The notes: generated from the sequence alone by a model not told the origin. A DNA stretch of 64,000 nucleotides from Progne subis subis (GCA_022316685.1 JAKJHU010000542.1:86893-150892); one strand, 5' to 3'. Counted from the stretch's first letter, positions 9,695-21,540 are shown. Program-made: numbers and translations.

Positions 9695-10821
9695 TTAGCC
9701 TTTCCCCAAAGAGCTGTGGCAGTGTTCCTGCTTGGAGAGGGCTCTTCCCAGGAACTGGCTCAGTGCTGGGCTTGCCTACGGGCTGGGGATGCTGGGCCAT
9801 TCCCAACGACTCGCTTTAAACTCCTGTTTGTCCTCTGAGGCTGAGCAAGTATCACGTGCAACCCTCACCCGTGTTGTTGTCATTTCCACTGACAACCTTC
9901 TGAGAGAGATGCCTGCGGGGCTGACCCATATACCAGTGCTTGGAGGCTTGGTAGGGACACAGTTCCCGCCCCACTCTGCTTGTCCAAACACTCTGCTGCC
10001 CATCCTTGTAGGAGCAGGTGTTAAAGTGTGTTCATTTGGTTGACACTGTGTTTCCTTTTGATCTTGGTATTTGTGATGTTTTCTTCCCTGTTCCCCTTGG
10101 AAAGTGGAGCACGTTGTTTGTCCCTGCTTCGCTGCGCCCATCACCCAGGCTGGAATGGAACCCAACTCTGTTCCACTCCCACCTTCTCCCTGATCGGGGA
10201 GTGGCTTGGACCTGCCTCTAGGCCCTTCCCCGCTCTGGGAAAAAGCCCTGCGACTGGCCAGCAGCTCTGTCTCTCTGGCACCGGCGGGGACGGGGAAGGA
10301 GCTAAGGAAGAGCTGCGGCCGGCAGGGCAGGAGCCCAGAAGAAAGCCATGATATGCCCCAGGACAGAGGGCAAGCGCGGGGCCTTTTGCCATTGACGGTC
10401 ATCTGGGTCTCTCAAAAGAACCAGCACAAGCAGGGATGAGGCAACCACGTGCAACTGTGATTTTGCACCTGGCCAGGGCAGCCCTGGTGCAAGAACAGCC
10501 TCTCCAGCACTTCACAGCAGCCTGGTGCCTGGCAGCAGTTGATGGGGAGGAAATGACTTGGGTGGCCACAGGGCCCAGCCTGTGTGGCCGTGGCCGTGCC
10601 TGCGCCATGCTGCAGGCAGGGGCTGCCTGGTGCTGGCTGTGGATTGCCCAAGAGGTAGGCCATGGTCGCTCCCTGCAGTCCCGTCCCTGCCCGATTTCCC
10701 CTTTGCCCAGGGAGGCTCAAGGGCAGGCAAGTGCAGGCTCAGGAGCTGATGCTGCCCACTGCAGAGTGTCCTCGGGCTCACCTGGAGGCAGCCACTGGCA
10801 GCTCTGGGGCTCGTGCAGGGT
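9695..10821. other. Intergenic DNA, nothing recognised
   Basis: GC-rich DNA between copy 1 of the small gene and the start of the second duplication unit. Several long open frames on both strands overlap each other and show no domain, so I take them as composition effects. The third copy of the block lacks this part because a provirus sits at its left edge. Confidence 0.4.
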
Positions 10822-12328
10822 CGCTGGGGCTGTGACCCCCCACTGCCACCAAAGGCTATGCCGGCTGCCTTGCCGGCACGGTGGGCTGTGGAGCACATTT
10901 TGGGGAGCAGAGGGGACACAAGGCAGGCCTCCACTGAAGGGCTAGGCTGTGTGGGAAGAGCGGGCAGAGTGAAGGGACGCAGGACGCTGCGAGTGGGGCA
11001 GTGGAAAGCAACAGCTGAGGACAGCCGAAGGGCCAAAGAGAGCAGAAGAACTTGTTGCACATGAGGAGTGGGGGCTGAAGGTGTGTGCTGGCCTTTTGCC
11101 ACTGCCTCAGAGGGACTGGCAACCTGAGCACATGAGGCAATGGGGAACAAAGACACGCAGAGCTCCTTATGTGTCCGGAGAACATGTGTCTGTTGCTGTG
11201 TGGGCAGCTGTGTGAGCTGCTGCCATGAGAGCCAGGGGCTCTGAGGGCACGCCGTTCCTGTTTCCCTCGAGGGGAAGGACAGCACAGCTGCCAGAGCTGC
11301 TTGCCAGGGTGCGTGCACTTTCATCGCTGCCTTGCAGCCATGGGTTGGGAGTGGCCAGTGCCCGGAGCCAAGCTGTCCCTCTCCCGGTGTGTGACTCGCA
11401 GCAGGCTGGAAGCAGCGCTAGCACGGCCGGCTGCTGCCCCTGCCTGGCGACAGCAGAGGCTGGCATGGGCAGCCTCTTGCCAGACTGCAGGTGGCCCAGG
11501 CAGGACTGGGCTTTCCGTCGGCAGAGATGCCCAAGGGATGGGGCCTGGCCCATGCGAGCTTTGGCCATCACTCTGGTGATCCAGCGGCAGCACTAATCCT
11601 GCCCAGTTACAGCAGCTGGGACTGAGCAGCCAGACACGTCGCCTGAGCCTGTGGAATGAAGCTGCCCAGGCAGGGCCAGACCTGGAGCAGGGATTCCACT
11701 CCTGGTTTGGCCAGCACATCAGGCCATGCAAGTGTTGCAGCAAGTGCAGAGGAGGCCAGCGGGTTGCGAAGGTGAGCAGCTCTCCTGTGGAGACAGCTTG
11801 AGAGAGAGTTGGAGCTGCTCAGGCTGGAGACGAGAAGGTTGTGCGGAGATCTCCCAGCGCCTTGCAGTGTGTGCCAAGAGCTCCAAGGCAGCTGCAGAGG
11901 CATTCTGTGGCAGCAATTGTAGTGATAGGCTAAGGGCTTGGAGATGCCAGGGAGGTGGGGAGAGCTGCCTTGGCATGGGGAACTGCAGCTGCCTTTGTGT
12001 CTGCAGGATCTTCTTTGGCACAGGGCAGAGGCTGTTCCCAGCCAGCAGTTCCACAGCCTTGGGGGAGCCATGGGCTGGGCATTGGTGGCACCTGACCTCT
12101 TCCTGATGTGGCCCGTGCTCCTGGGAGCGCTTGGCTGCCACGGCCTGGGCTCCCCTTTTCAGTGGCAGGCCTTTCCTGGCCATCAGCGCCCTGCTGCCTG
12201 AGTGGGTCTTGCCGGCCCTGAGGCAGGCGGTGCTGTGAGGTCACAAATGGCGTGACAGCGGCCTGAGGCTGGGCTGTGATGTCACGCCGTGTGGCGGCCC
12301 CAGCATTGTGAGGTCACCGGGCCATCCC

Positions 12329-12337
12329 TATATAAGG
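12329..12337 (+). promoter_or_regulatory. TATA box of small gene copy 2
   Basis: TATATAAGG in the same setting and at the same distance from the ATG as in copy 1, with the same upstream AGGTCA half-sites. Confidence 0.65.
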
Positions 12338-12370
12338 CGGGCCGGCCCCACAGCCGCCAGTGCAGTGGCG

Positions 12371-13093
12371 ATGGCACGTGTCGGAGCCGTGAGCGACGTC
12401 AGCGTCCTGCTGGCTGCACTTGCCCTGCTGCTGGCCACGGTGGCTGTCCGCTGGGTCATTGGCCACCGGGCACGGCAGGGCCGGCAGGCTGGGACTCGGA
12501 GGCGGCGCCAGCAGCTCAGGGGCCGGGCCAGGGGCCCAGGCAGGAGCCCAGGAGCCCCTGTGGCTGCCAGGGCCTCCGGGCCTGGCGCAAGCCCTTGGAA
12601 GCGTCCCGATGCTCCCGCCACTTGCCCCAAGGGACCCGGCAGCTGCAGCCATTGCGTCAGTGTGGCCAAGGAGCTGCAGGGGCTGTTGCTGCTGCTCGAG
12701 GCTCACCGTGGGACATGGGCTCCTCTTCATCCTGCCATGTGGCGGGTGCTGTGGGCGCACCTGCAGCAGCTGGGCAAGCGAGGCCACCTGCCCTGCTGTG
12801 CCTCGTCCCGCTGCTCCGGGCGCTTCCGTGCCTCTGGCTGGCTTATCCTAGCCAGACAGGACATTCCTGGTGCAGTTTCCAGCCCTTCCAGGCACCTGTT
12901 GGGCTGCACAGACAGCCCTGCCCCGGGCTCTGCCGGGCTCTGGGCCAGCAGAGAGGCCGGGCAGGGCTGGCCATGGCCGGGAACAGGCCCTGAGCCCCGC
13001 AGGAGGATGGAGCTGGGCCACAGCCAAACTTCCCCGCAAACCTGGGCTGAGCAGCCAGGGCTGGCAATGGCTGGGGACAGAGGCTGGCACTGA
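12371..13093 (+). CDS. Small membrane-anchored Arg-rich protein, family copy 2 (240 aa)
   Basis: Start chosen by identity with copies 1 and 3. The N-terminal membrane helix is unchanged; the basic region, the Cys segment and the Trp-rich helix are present with substitutions (for example C-S-H-C where copy 1 has C-G-P-C). After about residue 155 the protein differs from copy 1 because the DNA itself is different, and from copy 3 because small indels put the shared DNA in another frame. It ends at 13093 with no poly(A) signal at once. The shared first 155 residues are the part most likely to be real; the C terminus may be wrong if there is an intron. Confidence 0.45.
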   Translation: MARVGAVSDVSVLLAALALLLATVAVRWVIGHRARQGRQAGTRRRRQQLRGRARGPGRSPGAPVAARASGPGASPWKRPDAPATCPKGPGSCSHCVSVAKELQGLLLLLEAHRGTWAPLHPAMWRVLWAHLQQLGKRGHLPCCASSRCSGRFRASGWLILARQDIPGAVSSPSRHLLGCTDSPAPGSAGLWASREAGQGWPWPGTGPEPRRRMELGHSQTSPQTWAEQPGLAMAGDRGWH

Positions 13094-13658
13094 CAAATGT
13101 CCTGGGCCATGTTCCTGCTCTGTCCATGCCACCAAGGGCACAGAGCAGCCTCCTCTCTGGGACCCTTGCCTGTTTTCAATGCCTTCCACAGGCGCTGGCT
13201 TTGCCCCATAAGGCCTGGGCTGAATCCTGCCCCTGCACGCTCACTCAGGCTGAGATGGACACTGATGGTTTCTGTGGCAGGCTCTCTCAGCCCAGCCCAG
13301 CTCCCTCCAAGCTCTGCCAGCTGCCCTGAGCTCTCGGCAGCACCAAGGGCCTCTCCCCAGCACAGCCCAGCCGGCTCTGGCCCCACAGCTCTGCTCAGGG
13401 CAGGCTGCTCTGGGCAGGGGCCCCACGGCCTCAGCCCCTCGGAAGGGCACAGCAGCAGCTGCAGCTCAGACAGGACTCAGCCCCAGCCATGGGGAAGGTG
13501 CTGGGCCAGGGGAAAAGGAGGCTCCCTGTGTGCCCTGCTCCCCTGTCCCTGAGGTGCTGAGAGCTCTGCAGCCCCTGCTGCCATCCCATCTGCCCAGGCC
13601 AGCACAACAGCCCCGGCCTTGGGGCCCTCCAGAGCTGCTCCTGCTCCAGGCCCAGGGC

Positions 13659-14126
13659 CCATCCCAAAGCTGGGGCAGCCAGAAAGCTGTGCCCATTTCT
13701 GTTCATTCCTGACATGATGAGGATGGATACACAGCCCCTTTGAGGTTGCTGATGAATTTTACTACTCCAGAGTCCTCTTTCTTGAGGTCTTCAGTTCAGG
13801 AAATCTGTGGCAAATGTTCAAAAACACTTATTCAAAACTCTGAACAAGAAAAGCCCCTGGGAATTATTTCAGTTCTCAGTTCTGTTGTTGTCAATTAGAC
13901 AAATTCCAGAAGTTTATTCAAAGGGAATATACGATATTGAAAACAATTCAGAGAGAACTGTTTTGTCCTGTTTTCTTTTCCTTTTTTTCTATTGATATCA
14001 GCAATGTTCAACTGATATTGACATCCAGCACCTTCTTCTGCAGTCTGAATAGATGTAAAAATCAAGACCCTTCATGGCTGACAATCAGACTTTGTCCTCA
14101 ACTCCTCCTCACCATTTCTCTCATCC
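13659..14126. other. Spacer, nothing recognised
   Basis: AT-richer DNA (13730-14060) without a credible gene or repeat family. It has no counterpart in the 51001 copy, where CR1 sequence follows directly. Confidence 0.4.
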
Positions 14127-14705
14127 AACCCTTGGCACTCCTATGGATCAGGAATGGTGTGGCCAGCAGGAGCAGGGCAGTGCTTGACACTGGTTGGGCA
14201 GCACCTCGAGTGCTGTGTCCAGTTCTGGACCCTCCAGTTTAGGAATGACATGGAGGGGCTGGAGTGTGTCCAGAGAAGGGCAACAAAGCTGGTGAGTGGT
14301 CTCTAACAGAAGTCCTGTGAGGAGCACTGAGGGAACTGGGGTTGTTTATCCTGGAGAAGAGAAGGCTCAGAGGAGGCTTCATCACTCTCTACAACTCCCT
14401 GACAGGAGGGTGCAGCTAGATGGGGGTCGGGCTCTTCTCCCAGGGAACAGTGACAGGACAAGAGGACACAGCCTTAAGCTGCAACAGGGGATGTTTAAGC
14501 TGAACGTTAGGAAATATTCTTCCCAAAATGGTGACTGGGCATTGGAATGGGCTGCCTAGGGAGGTGGGTGGGTCATTGTCCCTGGAAGTGTCTAAGGAAA
14601 GACTGGATGTGGCACTCAGTGTCATGGTCTGGGTGAAAAGGTGGTGTTGGGTCACAGGTTGGACTTGATGCTCTCCAAGATCTTTTCCAGCCTGGTTGGT
14701 TCTCT
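14127..14705 (+). mobile_element. CR1 LINE, 3' end
   Basis: Contains the typical CR1 3' region: the stretch around G-A-C-A-T-G-G-A-G-G-G-G-C-T-G-G, the GTTTATCCTGGAGAAGAG block, the CCTGGAAGTGTCTAAGGAAAGA block and the TTGGACTTGATG...TCTTTTCCA block, ending in TTCTCTGATG. 5'-truncated, as usual for CR1. Confidence 0.9.
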
Positions 14706-15050
14706 GATGATGGTGACACTGCAGGGTGCTGGGGAAGCAAGGGGCCATTGTGACACTTCAGGGCCTGGTGGCACTAAGAGGACCAGAGTGACACTGTGCA
14801 TGATATGGCACCATAGAGCCAAGGGGCCATTGTGACACTGTGGGGCTAAATGCAAGCAAGGAGTCCATGGTGACAGTCTGGAGCCTGATGGAACCACAGA
14901 GGCCTCTGTGACACTGCAGGGCCCAAGGATCCAAGGGACTTTGTGACACCAAAGGATCCCATGGAACCAAGGGAATATTGTGACACTGGGAAGCCTCATG
15001 CAATCATAGAAACCATTATGACACTCTAGGGCCTCATGGAACTGTGGTGA
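14706..15050 (+). repeat. Minisatellite with ~40-60-bp units around ATTGTGACACT
   Basis: Imperfect units contain CCAAGGGGCCATTGTGACACT and GGGCCTCATGGAAC variants about seven times. It is the reverse orientation of the arrays at 20196-20480, 21550-22060, 23096-23235 and 62515-62800. Confidence 0.7.
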
Positions 15051-15655
15051 CACCAAGTTGGCTGGGGCTGTTGCTCTGCTGGAGGGTAGGAGGGCTGTGC
15101 ACAGGACCTGAACAGGCTGCATCCAGGGACCAAATCCAGCAATGTGAGGTTTAACTAGTCCAAGTGCCAGGTCCTGCACTTGGGACACAACAACCCCTGC
15201 AGCGCCACAGGCTGGGGACAGAGTGGCTGGAGAGCAGCCAGGCAGAAAGGGAGCTGTGGGGACTGATGGACAGCAGGCTGGACAGGAGTCAGCAGTGTGC
15301 CCACATGGCCAATGGCACCTGGCCTGGATCAGGAACAGGGTGGACATAGGAACAGGGCAGTGATTCTTCCCCTGTGACCAGCACTGGTTGGGCAGCACCT
15401 CGAGCGCTGTGTCCATTTCTGGGCCACCAATTAAGAAAGGACATGGAGGGGCTGGAGCGTGTCCAGAGAAGGGCAACAAGGCTGGTGAGGGATCTGGAGC
15501 ACAAATCCTGTGAGGAATGGCTGAGGGAGCTGGGGTTGTTTATCCTGGGGAAGAGGAGGCTCAGGGGAGACAAGGCAGTGGCAGGGCAAAGGTTGGACTT
15601 GATGATGTCCAAGGTCTTCTCCAACCTGGCTGATTCTGTGATTCTCTGAAACCAC
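15050..15655 (+). mobile_element. CR1 LINE, 3' end
   Basis: Contains the CTTGGGACACAACAACCCC and GGACAGCAGGCTGGACA regions and ends with GATTCTGTGATTCTCTG, the characteristic CR1 3' octamer repeat. An internal join near 15380 suggests a deletion or two merged fragments. Confidence 0.88.
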
Positions 15656-15737
15656 CCTTGCAGCAGTTGCAGGATGAGCCCTGGGCCTCCTCTTCAGAAG
15701 GTCCAGCAGCCCAGATGCAGCAGCTTCTCCTCACAGC

Positions 15738-15925
15738 CTGTCATGGTTTAGGGCAAATTTGGGAGAAAACCCCTGAATGAGGTCCCTCTGGGTAGCAAAC
15801 CCAAACAGCCCCTCCCCCCAATCAGTCCAGTAAAGAACTTCCTCAGAGAAAGTGGAAAAACTATTTTACTTAACAAGGTGCATACAAGTATAAAGAATGA
15901 ATAATATGAAACAATAAAACCTCTC
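15738..15925 (+). mobile_element. LTR-like fragment starting TGTCATGGTTTA
   Basis: The opening matches the common start of avian ERV LTRs and an AATAAA occurs near 15913. It occupies the place where the other copy of this block (51710-52920) has about 1.2 kb of different DNA. Family not certain. Confidence 0.4.
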
Positions 15926-16229
15926 ATTCTAGAGTAAGATGGCAAATTGAGAAAGTTCCAAAGCTCCAGAGAATGGAACAACAGGGGCATCTCTGCAGAA
16001 AACTAGGCTGGGAGATCCTGTAGTTCCTTTAAAGCCACCAGGAGCTCAGCCCCTCACTGACACAGTCTGTGGCCACAGGGGAGGTGCAGAGAAACAAAAC
16101 GAGAAATGGCACAATGACATTTATTTGTGGAGAAGATTAATATGCAACAAAGGAAAAAAAAAAATAAACCAAGAAGAAATATCAAAATTTACTTTTATTA
16201 CAAGTGATTTGCAGAAATGGGCAAGAAGT

Positions 16230-17161
16230 TTAATGTTTCTGAAACCATCCAATCATCAGTCTCCATACTGCAGCCTTGAGCTCCTGATTCCTCAGGCTGT
16301 AGATGAGGGGATTCAGGGCTGGAGGCACCATAGAGTACAGAACTGACAGAGCCAGATCCAGGGATGGGGAGGAGCTGGAGAGGGGCTTCAGATGAGCAAA
16401 TGTGCCAGTAGTGATGAACAGGGAGACCACAGCCAGGTGAGGGAGGCAGGTGGAAAAGGCTTTGCGCCGTCCCTGCTCAGAGGGGATCCTCAGCACAGCC
16501 CTGAAGATCTGCACATAGGAGAAAACAATGAACACAAAACAACCAAATACCAAACAGACACTAGCAGCAAGAAGCCCCAGTTCCCTGAGGTTTGACTGCG
16601 AGCAGGAGAGCTTGAGGATCTGTGGGACTTCACAGAAGAACTGGCCCAAGGCATTGCCATGGCACAGGGGCAGGGAAAATGTATTGGCCATGTGCATGAG
16701 AGCATTGAGAAAGGCACTGGCCCAGGCAGCTGCTGCCATGTGGGCACAAGCTCTGCTGCCCAGGAGGGTCCCGTAGTGCAGGGGTTTGCAGATGGACACG
16801 TAGCGGTCGTAGCACATGATGGTCAGGAGAGAAAACTCTGCTGACATGAAGAACATATAGGAAAAGAGCTGTGCAGCACATCCTTTGTAGGAGATGTGCC
16901 TGGAGTCCCAGAGGGAATTGTGCATGGCTTTGGGGACAGTGGTGAGGATGGAGCCCAGGTCGGTGAGGGCCAGGTTGAGCAGGAAGAAGAACATGGGCGT
17001 GTGCAGGAGGTGGCCGCAGGCTACGGCGCTGATGATGAGGCCGTTGCCCAGGAGGGCAGCCAGGGAGATGCCCAGGAAGAGGCAGAAGGCAGGAGCTGCA
17101 GCTGCCGCGTGTCTGCCAGTGCCAGCAGGAGGAAGTGGCTGATGGAGCTGCTGTTGCACAT
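16230..17161 (-). pseudogene. Olfactory receptor, gamma-c/OR14-like, single frameshift
   Basis: Seven-transmembrane odorant receptor. Family hallmarks in order: N-S-S-S-I-S-H-F N terminus, G-N (TM1), P-M-F-F-F-L-L-N-L (TM2), M-C-Y-D-R-Y-V-S-I-C-K-P-L-H-Y (end of TM3), S-Y-V-Q-I-F (TM5), K-A-F-S-T-C-L-P-H-L (TM6) and N-P-L-I-Y-S-L-R-N (TM7). Stop TAA at 16230-16232. The ATG at 17159-17161 is in frame only for the first ~24 codons. Relative to the paralogue at 53243-54173 one base is missing at about 17088 (GAAGGC against GAAGTGC on the + strand), which throws the rest out of frame. The remaining ~290 codons are open, so this is a recent pseudogene or a single-base error. The family is single-exon and strongly expanded in birds. 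Confidence 0.9.
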
Positions 17162-17199
17162 TTGATGAGGCTGGACATGGAGATCTGTAAAAAAGGAAT

Positions 17200-18520
17200 C
17201 ATGAAATAGTTCTGTTTGGAGAGGACTTTCAATATCCCAGCACAGCTTGGTGGCACTTTCCCCCCGCTGCCTGCCCAGGGCTCTGCTGCCTGGAGCTGTC
17301 CCTGCCTGCAGCTGCTTCCCTGTGCCCAGGGCTGGGCCCTGCCAGTGCTGCCAGAGCCCAGCCCAGCCCTGGGGGCTCAGCTCTGCCCTGCAGAGCTCTC
17401 CCAGCTCAAGCACTGCCCAGGGGCAGCTCTGGCTCTGCAGGCTCTGATGGCAACCTCAGAGCAACCCTGAGGAGGCTGTAAAAGTGACACTGGTGCTGTC
17501 TGCAAGGGACCCTCTGCTGATTTCTGTCACTGCCTGGTTTATTAAGATCTGCTAGAAAATTGTTTTATTTTTCTCAACCTGAACTGAGAGATGAATATCT
17601 ATGTGCAATTCCCCCTTCAGGCAACACAGAGCGGTAGATTAAAAAGGCAGGATTTTTAATTTCATGTAGCCCCTGCCTTGCTGTGCTCCCTGTATAACCT
17701 ACCTGGAAATGTTCTGGAGTTCAATGTCATGCTGGGAGCAGTCCTGAACAATGCAGCATCCTCACCACACAAGGAGAACATTTCCACACCTTACCAGCTG
17801 TCTCCTTCCTCCCAGATCTTGTCCCCCAGTGCTGGGAGCAGCTCCCCGGGCCGGCTGAGAGCTGTCCCTGGCAGGCAGCAGAATCCCTGGCCCAGCACAG
17901 CGCCCTGGGCTGCAGGACCCTGCTCTGCAGGACAGCCCTGGGCACCCCTGGCTGCTCTGCACAAGAGATAATCAGAGAATGTACTCACAGAGTCTGTAGG
18001 CATTGGGATGCTGCAGCTTTAGGAGATCCCTGCAGGAGCTGCAGCTGCCTTGTCCTGCAGCCAGAGGTTCCTGTGCCAAGGGCTGGGAGTGATTCTCCCA
18101 CAGTCATTTCTCAGCTCCTTCCCAACCCTGAGTGATTGAAGCTCTCTGTGCCTGTGTGCTGTGCCCAGGGTGGCTGCAGGCAGTGCCTCAGCCCTGCTGG
18201 GCTGGGAGAAGAGTTGCTCATCAAGAGAAATGTGCTTTTAAGCTCCTCTTGGTTGCCAGGAGCTTCCTCTGTGCCAGGAGCCCAGCCCAGCTCAGCAGCA
18301 CAAATAAAGTACAAAACTTTTAATTACCCTCTTGGGACTTTGGTGCTGTTTACATCAGCCTCAATCCCTCAGAGTGTGCTCAAAAAACTTCTCAAGAACT
18401 CACAGTCAGATTCAAAGTCCAAAGTTTCTTGAAGTTTTAATGGGTCCCACTGAGGGACACAACTCATAGGAACATGTCCCCAGGTTCTAGTTAAGCAGAA
18501 CACTGCAAGCACCACTGTGG
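17200..18520. other. 5' flank of the olfactory receptor, no gene recognised
   Basis: Shared with 54960-56330. Odorant receptor genes often have untranslated 5' exons, which could lie here, but I cannot place one from sequence alone. Confidence 0.35.
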
Positions 18521-19200
18521 ACTGGTGAGGACAAACAAAGAAAAGGTGTCTTTGGGTGCTGAGCAAACCTGGATGTGTTTCAGGAATGCAAAGGGCCCAG
18601 GCCTGAGCCCCAGCCCCTGCCAAGGCAGATCCTGTCCCTCCCTCATTACTCACGGTTCTTCCTGGGGCACTGGGATGTGGGGATGTGCAATGCCAAGTGC
18701 AGCACCATGGGGCGGCCCCTGCCAGGCTGCTGAGCAGGGACAAGGAGGCAATGAGGCCCCAGGGCTGCAAGGGTCACTTGTCCCCTCCTGGCCTCAGTGC
18801 CAGGGCCAGCAGCCATGGCCAAAGTGCTGCAGGAGTTGGCTCTGTCAGGGCCTTTCAGCTGCTGCCCACCCTTGTGCCCTCTCCAGCCCAGGCTGTCCTA
18901 CGGTGTCCATGCCCTGTGCCTCTGTCCCTGCAGGCTGTCGTCATCCCCCGGCTGCCCCACCTCGCTGGCCCCTTCCTCTGCTGACAGCTCTGCGTCCTGC
19001 CTGCCTCTGCCTGGGCACACAGAGCCTTGGGCTGCTCCAGACTCCTTCTGGGGGACGTGTTGCACCACAGCCCTGCCCTGGGAGAAAAATTCCTTTCTCC
19101 TGGTGTCCAGTCTGGACCTCCCCAGCTGCTCTTGCATTAATTCTTTCTTTTTCTGGCTGTTTTCCACTATGTTAAAAAGATCCCCCATCTCTTAAAACAC
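18521..19200. other. Unannotated DNA
   Basis: GC-rich sequence with overlapping open frames on both strands and no recognisable domain or repeat. Confidence 0.35.
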
Positions 19201-19384
19201 TCTTTAAACACTCTCATGGCTCTCCTCCACTGTCCTCAGTCTACACTCTATGGAGCACAGAGCCCCTTTGCCCCTATATAGTGGCCATGTGCCCAAGGCC
19301 TCCAAACCCCTCCTTGGGAGATCTCTGGGTCCTGTCCAAGGTGTTTGCCATTGAAAACATTCAGCTGATAGTCTAAGAAAATCA

Positions 19385-21540
19385 CCAGAGGACAGTGCCA
19401 GCTTGACCTGTCTGTCCTGGCTGCATTTTTCTGGGACCAATCCTTGGATATACTGAATTTGGGAGGCCAAATTCTAATTTTGGCCATGGTCCTTGGAAAA
19501 GAAGGATGGTTCTCTTCCATAGGAAAGAAGGAAAGGAGTCTTGTGGTCGGGATACGCAAAGCAATCACATGGAGACAAGAGTATTTTGCAGGGCAGAGGG
19601 TTCTTCCGAGCGAGCTCAAGGCTGAGCCAAGCCCAGAACCCCCAGCCTGTTTATTTCTTACTTTTTATACATTTGTGGGTCTGGCTGTAGATTGGCTTCT
19701 GGAGTTTTCACCCCTCAGCCAAATGGCCAGACCAGCTGTCAGTTACAATTGTTTTCAGGTTAGAAATATGCAAACAAAGGACAGAGAATGAAAAACAAAG
19801 GATTTGTTTATGTTACACGTGTGAGAAAAAGGTAGAAACTGCTCCTAATAGTGTGCAGTAGCTAAAAGGTCTGACTCCATTTTATGAACAATCAAAAGGC
19901 TTTAAAAAAATCACAAAAACCAGGGTGACAGAGCCCACTGTTTCAGGGGCAGATGAGAGGTGATCACCAGAGGCCAAGGCCAGCCAGATATGGCTGGATT
20001 TTTTCTTGGAGAGACCCTTGTATACAGGAAATTTTTTAGGGAGTGTACCAGTTTTGGCAAGAGGCATCTGAAAAGATGGATGGTTCTTTTCCATAGCAAG
20101 GAAAACACAGAGCCCCAGCGCTCCAGGAGATGATGAAAGGATGCCCTTGACGTTCCAAGAACAGCCAGACCTGTCAGGTGGCCCTGGGAGGCCAAGCCAG
20201 CCAGACCTGTTCCATGTTCCCTCTGTTCCATGGGGCCCCACAGTGTCCCAATGGTCCCTCGCTCCCATGAGGCCCTGAGGTGTCATAATGTTCCCATGGT
20301 CACATGAGGCCCTGAAGAGTCTGAATGGTTCCATAAGGCCCCACAGAGTCATAATGGTCTTTTGGGTCCATGAACCCCCGCTTTGTCACCAGAGCTCCGT
20401 GGTTTTCACAGGGTGCAGTGGTGCTGCAAGGATCTCTTGGTTTCATGAGGTCCCCACAGTGTCACAGTGATCTCCACAGGAAGGAAGGAACCGAGCCCCA
20501 GTGTGGCAGGGGCAGTCACCGGAGGCCAAGGCCAACCAGATTTTGCCTGGGAGCAACCCTTGGATACACAGAATTTTAGAGGTGGCATCCCAGTTTCAGA
20601 CATGGACACTTGGATATATAGGGAATTTTGAGGGTGGAATCCAAATTTCAGCCACTTCTGTGTAGATAAGGACTATTCTTTCCCTTTGGAAGGAGAGCAC
20701 TGAGCCCCAGTGTTTTGAAACCAGGTGAGAGGCAGCCTCCAAGAGGCCAAGGGCAGCCAGACCTCCAGACCTGTCTGTCCTGGCAGCTTTCACTTGGGAA
20801 CAATCCTTGGATGCATGGAGTTTTGGAGGTGGAATCCCAATTTCAGCCATGGGCGCCTTGTCAAGATGGATTTTTTTTCCTATAGGAAAGAAAAGCACCA
20901 AGTCCAAGTGATTTGGAAGAAGAGAGGTAGCACCCTTAGGCCAAGCCAGTCAGACCTGTCTCTCCTGGCACCTTTCATCTAGGGGCTATCCTTGGACTCG
21001 GGGCATTTTGGAGGTGGAATCGCAATTTTGGCCATGTGCACCTGGACAGGAAGAAGAGCTTCATTAGGAAGTAAAGTACAGAGCCCCGATGTTTCACAGG
21101 CACATGAGTGCTAGCCCACAGGAAGCCAAGGCCAGCCAGACTTGTCAGTCCTGGCAGTTTTTTTCTGGGAGTCATCCTTGGCTATAGGGAATTCTGGGGG
21201 CAGATTCTCGATTTTGGCCATGGGTGCCTGGTTGAGATGGAGGTTTTTTCCCATAAGAAAGAAAAGCACATGGTCCCAGTGTCTCAAAGGCAGATGAGAG
21301 GTGGTCCTGGGTGGCTAGAGCAGCCAGATCTGTCTCTCCTGGCAGATTTCGTCTGGGAACAATCTTTGCATAGAAGGAAATTTGGAAGAGGAACCCCAAT
21401 TTTGGCCATGGGCCCCTGGAGGAGGACGACAGTTCTCTCCCATAGGAAGGAAAGCCAAAAGCCCCAGTGCTCCAGGGGCAGATGAGAAGCAGCCCTCGAC
21501 ATGCAAAGGTCAGCCAGAGCTGTCAGATGATCCCCAGGAG
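19385..21540 (+). repeat. Satellite with ~185-bp units
   Basis: Recurrent segments share CAATCCTTGGATAC, a GAATTTTGGAGGTGGAATC block, TTTTGGCCATGGG and a TCCCATAGGAAAGAAAAGCAC block. The CAATCCTTGG anchors fall near 19437, 20008, 20555, 20805, 20987, 21173 and 21360. The last three spacings are 182, 186 and 187. The wide gaps earlier are partly filled by the 40-bp minisatellite. Confidence 0.75.
20196..20480 (-). repeat. ~40-bp minisatellite inside the satellite
   Basis: Units of the type CCATGAGGCCCCACAGTGTC followed by ATAATGGT/CAATGGT. Reverse orientation of the array at 14706-15050. Confidence 0.7.

Larger units (their letters stand above)
10822..13658 (+). repeat. Segmental duplication, copy 2 (pairs with 48179-51001)
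   Basis: Starts with the same GGGCTGTGACCCCCC sequence as 48179 and stays collinear with it, with small indels, through the gene promoter and coding region to about 13658/51001. It holds copy 2 of the small gene. Confidence 0.9.
15960..18520 (+). repeat. Segmental duplication around the olfactory receptor, copy 1
   Basis: Collinear with about 52930-56330: the DNA downstream of the receptor, the receptor itself, its 5' flank and about 1.2 kb further. The second copy has extra DNA at about 54200-54960 between the receptor and the shared 5' flank. Confidence 0.88.

Noticed and set aside
11938..12201. Small hydrophobic ORF upstream of the small gene promoter, shared with 49299-49544
   Set aside because: Its N-terminal part differs between copies and there is no separate promoter; similarity is explained by the DNA duplication.
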